Assembly (NCBI GenBank): GCA_052148715.1
Contig: JBKQHQ010000188.1
Location: 1-45,463 of the forward strand
DNA length: 45,463 nt
Source: JBKQHQ01 sp052148715
GTDB lineage: Bacteria > Pseudomonadota > Alphaproteobacteria > Rhizobiales > Xanthobacteraceae
Reading direction: 5' to 3'
Shown here in pieces: positions 7,390 to 15,486 of this stretch; the stretch's first letter is position 1, and each line of letters begins with the position of its first letter. A program made the position numbers and the translations under genes. The notes under the pieces were generated by a model. It did not search any database, was not told the DNA's origin, and worked only from the letters and a program-made list of their open reading frames with translations.

Positions 7390-8856
7390 TTAAGGCTTTC
7401 CGACAATGACTTTGGCCTCGCCCGTGAGCTCGAGGACGTGCAGGCCGGTATTGGCCCGGTCGACGATGTAGATGTAGCCGCGTTCGTCGGTTTCCACATT
7501 GTTGGTCTGGATCGCGACCTTGCATCGATCCTGGCCATCCACCTTGACGCAGCGCTTGTCAGTCGCCGGCGTGACCGGCGGAATGAAATAGCCAACCTCG
7601 GTCGGGTGATAGGGGTCACGAACATCGAGCGCGCGCACGCCGGCATTGAAGAAGGAGATGAACGCAAGCTTCTTGTAGAAGACCGGCGCCATGCTCTCGT
7701 TCGATGAATGCGACCCGAAGCGCCCTCCCCGGCTGCAAAAATTCCCGGACGCCTCGGGCACCGTATAGCTCGACACCACCATCGGACGGGCCTCGACAGT
7801 CACGTCCGCGAACCACACCATCTGCCGCGGCTCGGCGCATTCGTTGCGGATCTCCTCGTCGACGATCATTACGAAATCGCGCACCGACCCTTCCTGTTCC
7901 TTGGCGAACTCGGCGATCGGCATTTTCGGCATCGGAAACACGGTATGCGCGCCATTGAGCGGAGACAAATAGAGGTGACCGACTTCCGGATACTTCAGAT
8001 TTTCCGGGGTAGGCTCTTTTGGCCCCTTCAATAGCTTTTCCCGGTCGACGATCTGGAACTCACCGCCTTTGTCGGTGCCGTAGCCGAAATAGACGCGATT
8101 GCTGGCCGGCCCGAGCGAGATCGGCCCGTGCAGCTCGGTCGGAATTTCACCGGTGGCGCCCGGCTGCTGGCCGACCAGGCCGAAATCGCGGATCTTCACC
8201 GGATTGACCGGATCGCTGAGGTCGTAGACCTCGGTCATGCGCCGCACGCGCCAGCCCTTCACACCCGAGACCAGATAGGCGATCCCGGTGTCGCATTCCC
8301 ACCAGCTCTTGTGTGTGTCGTTGAGGCCGCTCGATATCTCCTTGAGGAGCGCCGGATGGGCCGGATCGGCGACGTTCCAGATCTGATGCGCGCGACTCCC
8401 GAACGGGCGCAGCAGGTACACCATGCTGCGGTCGCCCTTGGGCAGCGTTGCGCCGTCGCACACGCGCACCATCTGCGCGCCGCCGCCCTCATAGGTGCCT
8501 TCCTGCCCGGGGATGTGGGCGAGGTATTTCGGATTCGCCGGATCGGTGACGTCGACGATCGAGGTGCCGTTGAACTCGGCCTGGCCGGTGATCGCATTGA
8601 TCGGCTTGGGCACGGCATCGGTCCCGCCGTGGTGGCCGATATAGGCGATCCAGCGGGCGCCCTGGTGGTGAATAACAGGCTGATAGGCGCTGCGCCCCTG
8701 CAGATCATTCGAACCGACCAGGCGCATGTTTTTGGCTTCCGGCGCATTCGCTGAGCGCGCACCCGACGCCATCAGCAACGAGCCCAGGGCACAGACCGCC
8801 AGCAGGACTCCAACTCCTGGCCGTGCCAGTGCAACCTCGCTTTCCCGCCACCCCAT
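7390..8856 (-). CDS. LVIVD-repeat exported protein
   Basis: 488 residues. ATG at 8856 is preceded by GGAGG and followed by a signal peptide (hydrophobic core VGVLLAVCALGSLLMASG, cleavage near ARSA). The mature chain shows repeated beta-propeller-like units of the LVIVD type, with phrases such as GTSIVDVTDPANPKYLAHI, TEVYDLSDPVNPVKIRDFG, VRALDVRDPYHPTEVGYF and GYIYIVDRANTGLHVLELTG. Cysteines in NECAEP, NFCSRG and DKRCVKVDGQDRCK may form disulfides. These propeller proteins are periplasmic or cell-surface and of unknown role. It lies 76 bases downstream of the TctC-type binding protein on the same strand, so a shared transcript is plausible. Confidence 0.82.
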   Translation of the reverse strand: MGWRESEVALARPGVGVLLAVCALGSLLMASGARSANAPEAKNMRLVGSNDLQGRSAYQPVIHHQGARWIAYIGHHGGTDAVPKPINAITGQAEFNGTSIVDVTDPANPKYLAHIPGQEGTYEGGGAQMVRVCDGATLPKGDRSMVYLLRPFGSRAHQIWNVADPAHPALLKEISSGLNDTHKSWWECDTGIAYLVSGVKGWRVRRMTEVYDLSDPVNPVKIRDFGLVGQQPGATGEIPTELHGPISLGPASNRVYFGYGTDKGGEFQIVDREKLLKGPKEPTPENLKYPEVGHLYLSPLNGAHTVFPMPKMPIAEFAKEQEGSVRDFVMIVDEEIRNECAEPRQMVWFADVTVEARPMVVSSYTVPEASGNFCSRGGRFGSHSSNESMAPVFYKKLAFISFFNAGVRALDVRDPYHPTEVGYFIPPVTPATDKRCVKVDGQDRCKVAIQTNNVETDERGYIYIVDRANTGLHVLELTGEAKVIVGKP

Positions 8857-8932
8857 CCTTATCCTCCGTCCCAGCCTTATAGGTCCGATCGACCCGCCTG
8901 CTCTCGAATCTGGGCAACCGCCCACGCTTTGA

Positions 8933-9937
8933 TCACTGCTTTGGAATCCCGGCGCGGGCAATAACACCTGCCCACTTCTCGATATCCGCCTGCAGGCGGA
9001 CGCGCAATTCCTCCGGTGAGCTGGCCTTGGCTTCGATCCCCAGCTCCAGCATTCGCTGCTTCGTCTCCGGATCGGCCAAGACTTCGCGTAGCGCCCGGTT
9101 CAGCATAGTGACAATGTTGGGTGGCGTACCGACGGGAGCAAAAAGCCCGTTCCACGCCTCAACCTCGAATCCCTTAATGCCCAACTCCAGAGCGGTCGGA
9201 ACATCGGGGAGGATCTGCGAGCGGCTCCGACCCGTCGACGCGATCACACGGATTCTCTGATCCGACAGCGCCGCCTTCAGGCCCGCATAACTATCGACCG
9301 TCAACTGGATGTCATCGCGCAACAGGGCCACCAGCACTTCCGGCGTGGTGCGGTAGGGCACGATGGCGAATTCGATGTGGGCGCTTGTCCGAAAAAGCTC
9401 GGCGCCCAAGTTCTGGCTACTGCCCACATTCACGGTGCCGACATTGAGAACCCCCGGCTTCTCGCGCGCCGCCCGCAGAAAGTCTTCCAGCGTGCGCAAT
9501 GATGAAGGCGCGTTGACTGCGATGACGAAATCGAACTGGCCAAGACTCGAGATCGGAACGAAATCTTTCAGCGGGTCAAACGGCAGGCTTTTGAACAACG
9601 GCACGCTGATCGCCGTGCCGTTCGTCAACAGGGCGAGCGTATAGCCGTCGGTGCCGCCGGAGAGCGCGGCGCGTGCCGCGGCGATGCCCCCGGCGCCGGG
9701 GTTGTTTTCGACGACGAAGCGCTGGCCGAGCTTATCGCCAAGCTTCTCCGCGACAACCCGCACCGTGATGTCGGCAACGCCGCCGGGGCCGAACGGAACG
9801 ATGATGCGGACCGACCGGTTCGGATACTGGGCTTGCGCCTGTGCTGATCTCGGCAGCCCAATCGCGCACGCCGCGAGCCAAAATCCGAGCCCCAAGATTG
9901 AGCAGAGGCGCGCGATCCATTGACCTGAAGTTTTCAT
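8933..9937 (-). CDS. TctC/Bug-family periplasmic solute-binding protein
   Basis: 334 residues with an N-terminal signal peptide (hydrophobic core ending SAQAQAQ) and the TctC/Bug hallmarks: YPNRSVRIIVPFGPGGVADI near the mature start, the loop NPGAGGIAAARAA, LPDVPTALELGIKGFEVEAWNG without its usual breaks, and the C-terminal LRADI-type helix. Family members bind carboxylates in a Venus-flytrap fold and feed the TctAB permease, or act as orphan sensors. No tctA/tctB lies nearby, so this is one of the many orphan Bug proteins, and the ligand is unknown. ATG at 9937 was chosen; ATG at 9946 is equally possible. Tgt ends 129 bases upstream on the same strand. Confidence 0.88.
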   Translation of the reverse strand: MKTSGQWIARLCSILGLGFWLAACAIGLPRSAQAQAQYPNRSVRIIVPFGPGGVADITVRVVAEKLGDKLGQRFVVENNPGAGGIAAARAALSGGTDGYTLALLTNGTAISVPLFKSLPFDPLKDFVPISSLGQFDFVIAVNAPSSLRTLEDFLRAAREKPGVLNVGTVNVGSSQNLGAELFRTSAHIEFAIVPYRTTPEVLVALLRDDIQLTVDSYAGLKAALSDQRIRVIASTGRSRSQILPDVPTALELGIKGFEVEAWNGLFAPVGTPPNIVTMLNRALREVLADPETKQRMLELGIEAKASSPEELRVRLQADIEKWAGVIARAGIPKQ

Positions 9938-10065
9938 AGCGTCCATCGAGTTGGGGCTGGGTAGCACAGACCGTCCGCCGCAGCCGCCGCGATCGCCTGC
10001 GGCTCTTCGGTCGAATCCATGCATTCTATCGATGGACGCCGGCGCCGGTCGAGAAGCCACCCGCT

Positions 10066-11196
10066 TCAGACCGCCGGAATGTCGCCTTCAGCCCACGCTG
10101 CAATCGTCATTTGCTGGAACTCCGAGAAGCGCTCCCCTGCAATCGCCGCGCGAATGCCTTGCATTAGATCCTGATAATAAGCGAGGTTGATGGCCGAGAG
10201 CAGCATCGCGCCAAGCATCTCGTTGGCTTTGGTCAAATGGTGCAGATAGGCGCGCGAATAGTCCCGCGCCGGCGCGTATCCGCTCTCCGGATCGAGCGGA
10301 CGCGGATCGGCCGCATGGCGCGCATTGCGCAGATTGATCGGTCCGAGGCGGCTGAAGGCCAAGCCATGCCGACCGTTACGGGTCGGCAGCACGCAATCGA
10401 ACATATCAATGCCGCGGGCAACCGCCTGCAGAATGTCGTCCGGCGTGCCGACGCCCATGAGATAGTGAGCGCGATCGGACGGCAGCAGCGGGACGACCTC
10501 CTCGATCATCGCCAGCATCACGGCTTGCGGCTCGCCGACGGCGAGGCCGCCGATTGCATAGCCGTGAAATCCGATGTCGACCAATGCGCGGGCGCTCGCG
10601 AGCCGCAAGCCGCGATCATCCCCGCCCTGCACGATGCCGAACAGCGCCCCCCCTGCTGCCGGATCGAAGGCGCGCCTGCACCGCTCCGCCCAGCGCAACG
10701 AAAGCAGCATGGCGCGCTCGAGCTCGCGCTGCTCTGCCGGAAGCTTGATGCACTCATCGAGCTGCATGGCGATGTCGGCACCGAGCAGTGTCTGGATCTC
10801 GATCGCCCGCTCCGGCGTGAGCTCAACGAGCGCGCCGTCGAGATGCGAGCGGAAGGTGACACCCTGCTCGCCGACTTCGCGCAACTGCGCCAGCGACATG
10901 ACTTGGAAGCCACCGGAATCGGTCAAGATCGGGTGCGGCCAATTCATGAAACGGTGCAACCCGCCAAGCCCCGCGATGCGTTCCGCGCCGGGACGCAGCA
11001 TCAGGTGATAGGTGTTGCCGAGCACGATGTCGGTGCCGCAGCGGCGCACCTCATCGGGCAGCACGCCCTTGATCGCCGCCTGGGTGCCGACCGGCATGAA
11101 GGCCGGTGTGCGCACGCGCCCGTGCGGCGTCGTGATCTCGCCGAGGCGCGCATTGCCGTCCGTCTTGAGCAGGTGAAAAGAAAAGGCGTCCGCCAT
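10066..11196 (-). CDS. tgt: tRNA-guanine transglycosylase (queuine tRNA-ribosyltransferase)
   Basis: 376 residues, normal length. Tgt exchanges guanine-34 of GUN-anticodon tRNAs for preQ1, the step before QueA. Visible catalytic features are Asp93 in DSGGFQ, Asp147 and Cys149 in MQLDECIK, and the nucleophile Asp267 in MFDCVLPTRNGRHG. The structural zinc site is altered: where the family normally has C-x-C-x2-C before NYSRAYLHHL, this protein reads DPESGYAPAR (302-311) before DYSRAYLHHL, so three of four zinc ligands are absent while the His remains. Its ATG shares one base with the queA stop (TAATG), which implies translational coupling. The enzyme may fold without zinc, as its other motifs are intact. 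Confidence 0.96.
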   Translation of the reverse strand: MADAFSFHLLKTDGNARLGEITTPHGRVRTPAFMPVGTQAAIKGVLPDEVRRCGTDIVLGNTYHLMLRPGAERIAGLGGLHRFMNWPHPILTDSGGFQVMSLAQLREVGEQGVTFRSHLDGALVELTPERAIEIQTLLGADIAMQLDECIKLPAEQRELERAMLLSLRWAERCRRAFDPAAGGALFGIVQGGDDRGLRLASARALVDIGFHGYAIGGLAVGEPQAVMLAMIEEVVPLLPSDRAHYLMGVGTPDDILQAVARGIDMFDCVLPTRNGRHGLAFSRLGPINLRNARHAADPRPLDPESGYAPARDYSRAYLHHLTKANEMLGAMLLSAINLAYYQDLMQGIRAAIAGERFSEFQQMTIAAWAEGDIPAV

Positions 11197-12311
11197 TATT
11201 CGCGAATTTCTTGGCCAATTTCTCGGGCCAATTCATGAGCGGGCCATAGCAGGCACGCGTCTCCGTAGGAATAGAAGCGATAGCCGGCATCGATGGCGTG
11301 CGCATAGGCGCGACGCATCCGCTCGAGGCCCGAAAACGCGGCGACCAGCATGAACAAGGTCGAACGCGGCAAGTGGAAATTGGTCATCATCACATCCACG
11401 GCCCGGAAACGGCAGCCGGGCGTGATGAACAACGCCGTCGTGCCGGCGAACGCTTTGATGACCCCATCATCACCCGTCGCGGTCTCCAGAAGGCGCAACG
11501 CCGTTGATCCCACCGCGACGATGCGCCCTCCCCGCGTGCGCACGCGATTGAGGGCCTCCGCCGTTTCCGCATGCAGGCTCCCGTGCTCGGCATGCATCGT
11601 GTGGGCGGATGTATCGTCCGCTTTGACCGGCAGGAAGGTGCCGGGGCCGACATGCAGGGTCACCTTGTGCACCGCAATGCCACGGTGATCGAGGCGCTCC
11701 AACAGCGCCGGTGTGAAATGCAGCCCGGCGGTCGGCGCCGCCACCGATCCCTCCTGACGCGCGAAGGAGGTCTGATAATCGGTGCGGTCGCGTTCGTCCG
11801 GCGCCCGTCGCGAGGCGATATAGGGAGGCAACGGCATGGTGCCGCGCTCCGCGATCGCCTGATCGAGCACGGGACCGTGGAATGCAAAGGCGAGCGTGAC
11901 CTCACCCCCCTCGCCTTTCGCCTCGACGGTGGCATCGAGTTGTCCGAGGAAGCACACCCTGCCTTCCTCGCCGAAACGGATCACGTCGCCCGGCGCGAGC
12001 TTCTTGGCGCCGCGTGCGAACGCATGCCAGCGCGCGCCGTCGACCCGCTCGTAGAGCGTCACCTCGATCCTTGCACCAGCACCGCGGCCAAGGCGCCGGC
12101 CGGACAGCCGCGCCGGAATGACCTTAGTGTCGTTGACGACGAGCGCGTCGCCTTCCCGCAGCAATTCCGGCAGATCTCGCACTGCCCGATCTTCCCATTC
12201 GGGGTTGGCTCCGGGTCGAATGACCATCAGCCGCGCGGCGTCGCGCGGCGCGACCGGGCGCAACGCGATCTGCTCCGGGGACAGCTGGAAATCGAATAGA
12301 TCGGTACGCAT
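11196..12311 (-). CDS. queA: SAM:tRNA ribosyltransferase-isomerase
   Basis: 371 residues from ATG 12311 (MRTDLFDFQLSPEQIALRP), the canonical QueA start; a longer frame upstream reads through a hairpin repeat and is not used. QueA transfers the ribosyl group of SAM to preQ1-34 in tRNA to make epoxyqueuosine. Conserved segments include VVNDTKVIPARL, RQEGSVAAPTAGLHFT, LHVGPGTFLPVK, HAEHG, and TNFHLPRSTLFMLVAAFSG. It overlaps tgt by one base and forms a two-gene queuosine unit with it. Two hairpin repeats separate it from the cyclophilin gene upstream, so it may have its own promoter there. Confidence 0.97.
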   Translation of the reverse strand: MRTDLFDFQLSPEQIALRPVAPRDAARLMVIRPGANPEWEDRAVRDLPELLREGDALVVNDTKVIPARLSGRRLGRGAGARIEVTLYERVDGARWHAFARGAKKLAPGDVIRFGEEGRVCFLGQLDATVEAKGEGGEVTLAFAFHGPVLDQAIAERGTMPLPPYIASRRAPDERDRTDYQTSFARQEGSVAAPTAGLHFTPALLERLDHRGIAVHKVTLHVGPGTFLPVKADDTSAHTMHAEHGSLHAETAEALNRVRTRGGRIVAVGSTALRLLETATGDDGVIKAFAGTTALFITPGCRFRAVDVMMTNFHLPRSTLFMLVAAFSGLERMRRAYAHAIDAGYRFYSYGDACLLWPAHELAREIGQEIRE

Positions 12312-12338
12312 AGGGAGACCGGAATGCGAAATCCGCTC

Positions 12339-12416
12339 GTCCCCGCGGAAGCGGGGACCCACAGCATACGATCACAAACGTTCCGCACGAACCGGATTCC
12401 CGCTTAGCGCGGGAAT
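12339..12416. repeat. Pair of small extragenic palindromes
   Basis: GTCCCCGC GGAA GCGGGGAC (12339-12358) and ATTCCCGC TTAGC GCGGGAAT (12396-12416) are two short perfect hairpins in the queA - cyclophilin gap. They have the CCCCGC / TTCCCGC character of dispersed palindromes common between rhizobial genes. They may also stabilise or terminate the upstream cyclophilin transcript. Confidence 0.6.
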
Positions 12417-12430
12417 GAGCGGGTGGAACG

Positions 12431-12898
12431 TCAGGCCGCATCCGAGGCGAGGCGCGCCGAGACGATGTGGTCGGGGTCGTCGACCGGCTCGCCGCGCTTG
12501 ATCCGGTCGATATTCTCCATGCCTTCGGTCACCTGACCCCAAACAGTGTATTGGCCGTTGAGCCACGGCGCCTCGTCGAAGCAGATGAAGAATTGGCTAT
12601 CGCCCGAATCCGGATTCTGCGAGCGCGCCATCGAGACCGTACCGCGCACGTGCTTTTCATCTGAAAATTCCGCCTTCAGCTTCTGGCCGGAACCGCCTGA
12701 GCCGGTGCCGGTCGGATCGCCCGTCTGCGCCATGAAACCGTCGATCACTCGGTGAAACACCACGCCGTCGTAGAATCCGTCGCGCACGAGATCCTTGATG
12801 CGGGCGACGTGATTGGGCGCGAGGTCGGGCCGCATGGTGACTACGACCAGGCCTTTGTTGGTTTCCAGGATGAGGGAGTTGTCGTCGTCGTCGCTCAT
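12431..12898 (-). CDS. ppiB: Cytoplasmic cyclophilin-type peptidyl-prolyl isomerase
   Basis: 155 residues without signal peptide. Cyclophilin signature residues are present: FHRVIDGFMAQTGDPTGTG (catalytic Arg in FHRV), SMARSQNPDSGDSQFFICF, and WLNGQYTVWGQVTEGM with the Trp that shapes the cyclosporin pocket. It catalyses proline cis-trans isomerisation during folding. Its ATG overlaps the stop of the upstream unknown gene by four bases (ATGA), and the same transcript likely includes the exported cyclophilin at 13430. A paired cytoplasmic/exported cyclophilin next to coaD is a familiar alphaproteobacterial arrangement. Confidence 0.95.
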   Translation of the reverse strand: MSDDDDNSLILETNKGLVVVTMRPDLAPNHVARIKDLVRDGFYDGVVFHRVIDGFMAQTGDPTGTGSGGSGQKLKAEFSDEKHVRGTVSMARSQNPDSGDSQFFICFDEAPWLNGQYTVWGQVTEGMENIDRIKRGEPVDDPDHIVSARLASDAA

Positions 12899-13422
12899 GC
12901 GCGCCTCTCGGGTCTGGGTCTGTTATCAACGAATCGGATAGCGAACGGCCGGCCGGCAATGGCGCCGCCTAGCTCCGGCGTAAACCGCAAGGGTGTGCAG
13001 CGGGCCAGCGTTGCCACCACGGCACGCTGGTAGGCGGTCCGTAACTGTTGCGTAACATCACGCGTCACATAGGTGAACCGTGGCTCGCCAAGAATCCCGC
13101 CGTCACGGGTAAAGCTGAGCCGAACGGCGATCTCCATCCCCTCCTGGGCTTGATCCATCGGCGGCGGCAGCCAGCAGGCATGGATAGCGGCAAAGACATC
13201 GCGGATGGTGTTCAGGGGTTTCGCGGTCCGTTGGCGCGGAACCGGGTCCGACGATGTATCTTGCGCGGTGAGGCGCAGGCCTTGGCCAATCGGAATGCCC
13301 GAGTCCGCCGGGCACGGCCCGTCTCGAAGGAGGCCGCAGCTCGCCTTGGCCTGCTGCGGATGCACCAAGGCGAGAGCCGCAGCCGTCAACAAAGTGCCGA
13401 AACATCCCACGGCGGGCGGCAT
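12895..13422 (-). CDS. Exported protein of unknown function between two cyclophilins
   Basis: 175 residues. ATG at 13422 has GAGGGAAAG upstream. A hydrophobic N-terminus (TLLTAAALALVHP) ends near AKAS, suggesting export. The middle and C-terminal part (IRDVFAAIHACWLPPP, then VRLSFTRDGGILGEPRFTYV, and a Phe/Arg-rich end) resembles the layout of TonB C-terminal-like or TolA-like periplasmic domains, with four Cys that could pair. No family is assigned with confidence. It starts 7 bases after the exported cyclophilin stop and overlaps the cytoplasmic cyclophilin start by four bases, so it is translated as part of this unit. Confidence 0.75.
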   Translation of the reverse strand: MPPAVGCFGTLLTAAALALVHPQQAKASCGLLRDGPCPADSGIPIGQGLRLTAQDTSSDPVPRQRTAKPLNTIRDVFAAIHACWLPPPMDQAQEGMEIAVRLSFTRDGGILGEPRFTYVTRDVTQQLRTAYQRAVVATLARCTPLRFTPELGGAIAGRPFAIRFVDNRPRPERRA

Positions 13423-13429
13423 CTTTCCC

Positions 13430-13990
13430 TCATGGCTTGGCGTCGGCAGCGACCTGCATGCGCACGATGCGATCGGGATCAGTCACGGCGCCGTTCTGAT
13501 CCTCCGAGCCCTTTTTTATCTTGTCGATGGCACCCATGCCTGAGACGACCTCGCCTATGACGGTATACTTGCCGTTCAGCGAGGGTTGCTCCCCTAACAT
13601 GATGAAAAACTGGCTGTTCGCCGAGTTCGGGTCCTGCGTGCGCGCCATGCCGACGATGCCGCGCTTGTACGATACGTTGGAGAACTCTGCCGGCAGGTTT
13701 GGATACTTCGATCCGCCGGTGCCGTTGCCGTTCTGGCCATCGCCGGTCTGCGCCATGAAGCCGGCTATCACGCGATGAAACGGCACGTTGTCGTAGAATT
13801 TGTCGCGCGCAAGCGTCTTGATGCGTTCCGCGTGCTTGGGTGCGATGTCCGCGCGCAGCTTGATGACCACCCGGCCGTATTTGGTATCGAGCAGAATGGT
13901 GTTCTGCGGATCGAGCCCGGCCGGCAGAGTTTGCGCGAGCGCGGGCGCCGCGCAGACAAGCGCGGCCAGCAAGGCGAGAGCACGGATCAT
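13430..13990 (-). CDS. ppiA: Exported cyclophilin-type peptidyl-prolyl isomerase
   Basis: 186 residues. ATG 13990 follows AGGAGATAAC, and a signal peptide (MIRALALLAALVCAAPALAQ) directs it to the periplasm. The cyclophilin core shows FHRVIAGFMAQTGDGQNGNG, GMARTQDPNSANSQFFIML and LNGKYTVIGEVVSGM, with the catalytic Arg of FHRV. Here the position of the cytoplasmic paralogue's Trp (QYTVWGQV) is Ile (KYTVIGEV). It likely assists folding of exported proteins such as the porins. It is 12 bases downstream of coaD and 7 bases before the unknown exported protein, in one operon. Confidence 0.95.
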   Translation of the reverse strand: MIRALALLAALVCAAPALAQTLPAGLDPQNTILLDTKYGRVVIKLRADIAPKHAERIKTLARDKFYDNVPFHRVIAGFMAQTGDGQNGNGTGGSKYPNLPAEFSNVSYKRGIVGMARTQDPNSANSQFFIMLGEQPSLNGKYTVIGEVVSGMGAIDKIKKGSEDQNGAVTDPDRIVRMQVAADAKP

Positions 13991-14002
13991 GTTATCTCCT
14001 GA

Positions 14003-14512
14003 TTAGGAGCCGGCATTGCCGGCGAATTTGGCTTTCAAGCGACCCGCGACTGGCGCGGGAACGAACGCCGACACGTCACCACCCATTCCGGCGATCTGCC
14101 GCACCAGTGTGGCGGTGATCGGGCGAACCATGGGCGAGGCGGGCAGAAATACGGTCTGGATGTCGGGCGCCATGGCCTCGTTCATGCCCGCCATCTGCAT
14201 CTCGTAGTCGAGATCGGTCCCGTCGCGCAGCCCGCGGATCAACAGGTTGGCGCCGGCTCGCCGAGCCGCGGTGACGACCAGATCACCGAAGGTGACGCAG
14301 GCAAGCTCGCATTGGGCCGCCCGCACGAGCGGCCCGCAGGTCTCTTCGAGCATCGCCAGCCGCTCATCGGCGGAAAACAGGGGCGCCTTGCCGGGATGGA
14401 CGCCGATCGCGAGCACCAGACGGTCGGCGAGCCGGGCCGCGTGGCGCACGACATCGACATGGCCATTGGTGACCGGATCAAATGATCCAGCATAAAAAGC
14501 GGTGCGGGGCAT
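14003..14512 (-). CDS. coaD: Phosphopantetheine adenylyltransferase
   Basis: 169 residues, the usual size. CoaD joins ATP and 4'-phosphopantetheine to give dephospho-CoA, the penultimate step of coenzyme A synthesis, in the cytoplasm. The nucleotidyltransferase motif is GSFDPVTNGHVDVV with the TNGH signature at ~15-18; further conserved parts are LLIRGLRDGTDLDYEMQMAGMN and, near the end, TATLVRQIAGMGGDVS in place of the more usual ISSTLVR. It is first in the run coaD - ppiA - unknown - ppiB. In many relatives gyrA lies just upstream; here about 4.5 kb of other genes intervene. Confidence 0.97.
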   Translation of the reverse strand: MPRTAFYAGSFDPVTNGHVDVVRHAARLADRLVLAIGVHPGKAPLFSADERLAMLEETCGPLVRAAQCELACVTFGDLVVTAARRAGANLLIRGLRDGTDLDYEMQMAGMNEAMAPDIQTVFLPASPMVRPITATLVRQIAGMGGDVSAFVPAPVAGRLKAKFAGNAGS

Positions 14513-14840
14513 GGCCCCCGTCTAGCCCGCGGCTCAACCGACCGCAAGCTGAGCGGCGGCGCCATGCTGCTTTGAGCGCGCGTGCGCGCAACTTGCGGCG
14601 GTAAATTTATAGGGCCGAGGTATCGGTCGCAACTGCTCGATCAGGCCTGTGACGATTACAGAAAAGCCTGTGATCAAGCGCACATTCCCCCGCGCGCGAC
14701 CAGCGTATGTTGCATCAGACAGCCGGCGGGACCCAATCCTTCCCAACAGATAGAGGAACCTACGGTTGTCGGGAGAGTTGAAGTCAGACGGGCCGGACGA
14801 CAGCCACGGCGTGACGCCGGCTCCAGCAGGGGATAGTCAG
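14513..14840. other. Gene-free interval between divergent genes
   Basis: About 330 bases separating coaD (minus) from the unknown gene at 14841 (plus). A weak TTG-started extension of the latter frame exists from 14766. No tRNA, repeat or clear promoter boxes were recognised. Confidence 0.4.
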
Positions 14841-15419
14841 ATGTTTCGTAAGCTTGCCAATCCGAGTTCGCGGCACACGCAATCGGCGCGCCTTGGCCAA
14901 AATTCCCTCAAGCTCGCCGGTGCCGCCGTCTTTGCGGCGCTCGGTGCGGGACTGATCGTCGGGCTTCCGGCGGTCTCATCCGACTCGGCCTCCGCGAGCG
15001 TGCGGGAGAGTGCGCAGGCGGCAGGCATCATGGACGGCGCGCTAATCGACGCCGCCGCTTGCGACCGGCACAGCTGGCCCTACCTCGACCAGCGCTGCGT
15101 CGATCCAGCCGCGACCGGCAAAGATTTGCGGCAGGTGCGTGTGATCTCGACCGATCGCATCGCGCCGACCACGATCGTCACGACCGCCACGCCGCTGGCG
15201 CGGGTCGTGCCGCAAAATTCCGGCCCAAGGGTGGCCGCCGCCGCGCCGCCAACAAGTCAGACGACGCTGACGCAAACGAACTGGACCGCGAATCCGGTGT
15301 TGCTGGCGCTGCTGCCGCAGGGCGCGCCCGCCAAGGAGCCCATGCACAAGACGACCAGCCAAACCAAGGCGCCGAGCCAGGCCGCCCGTGTGGCCATGGT
15401 CGTCCAAGTCCGCCACTGA
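14841..15419 (+). CDS. Membrane-anchored or exported protein of unknown function with CDR-SWPYLDQRC motif
   Basis: 192 residues from ATG 14841, preferred because AGGGGA lies upstream and a TTG 25 codons earlier has none. A hydrophobic segment (AGAAVFAALGAGLIVGLPAV, ~residues 27-46) acts as anchor or signal. Then comes the conserved-looking motif CDRHSWPYLDQRC, followed by a Thr/Pro/Ala-rich low-complexity tail ending in basic residues. I recall this two-cysteine motif from hypothetical proteins of Bradyrhizobium-type genomes, but no function is known. The Cys pair could form a disulfide outside the membrane. It is single, with a convergent monooxygenase gene 67 bases downstream. Confidence 0.68.
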   Translation: MFRKLANPSSRHTQSARLGQNSLKLAGAAVFAALGAGLIVGLPAVSSDSASASVRESAQAAGIMDGALIDAAACDRHSWPYLDQRCVDPAATGKDLRQVRVISTDRIAPTTIVTTATPLARVVPQNSGPRVAAAAPPTSQTTLTQTNWTANPVLLALLPQGAPAKEPMHKTTSQTKAPSQAARVAMVVQVRH

Positions 15420-15486
15420 CGCTGGGCAATGCTTCTTACGTGCGCATGTTGCGGGTGGCGGGCGCCCGATCTACCCGAGCATGCGC

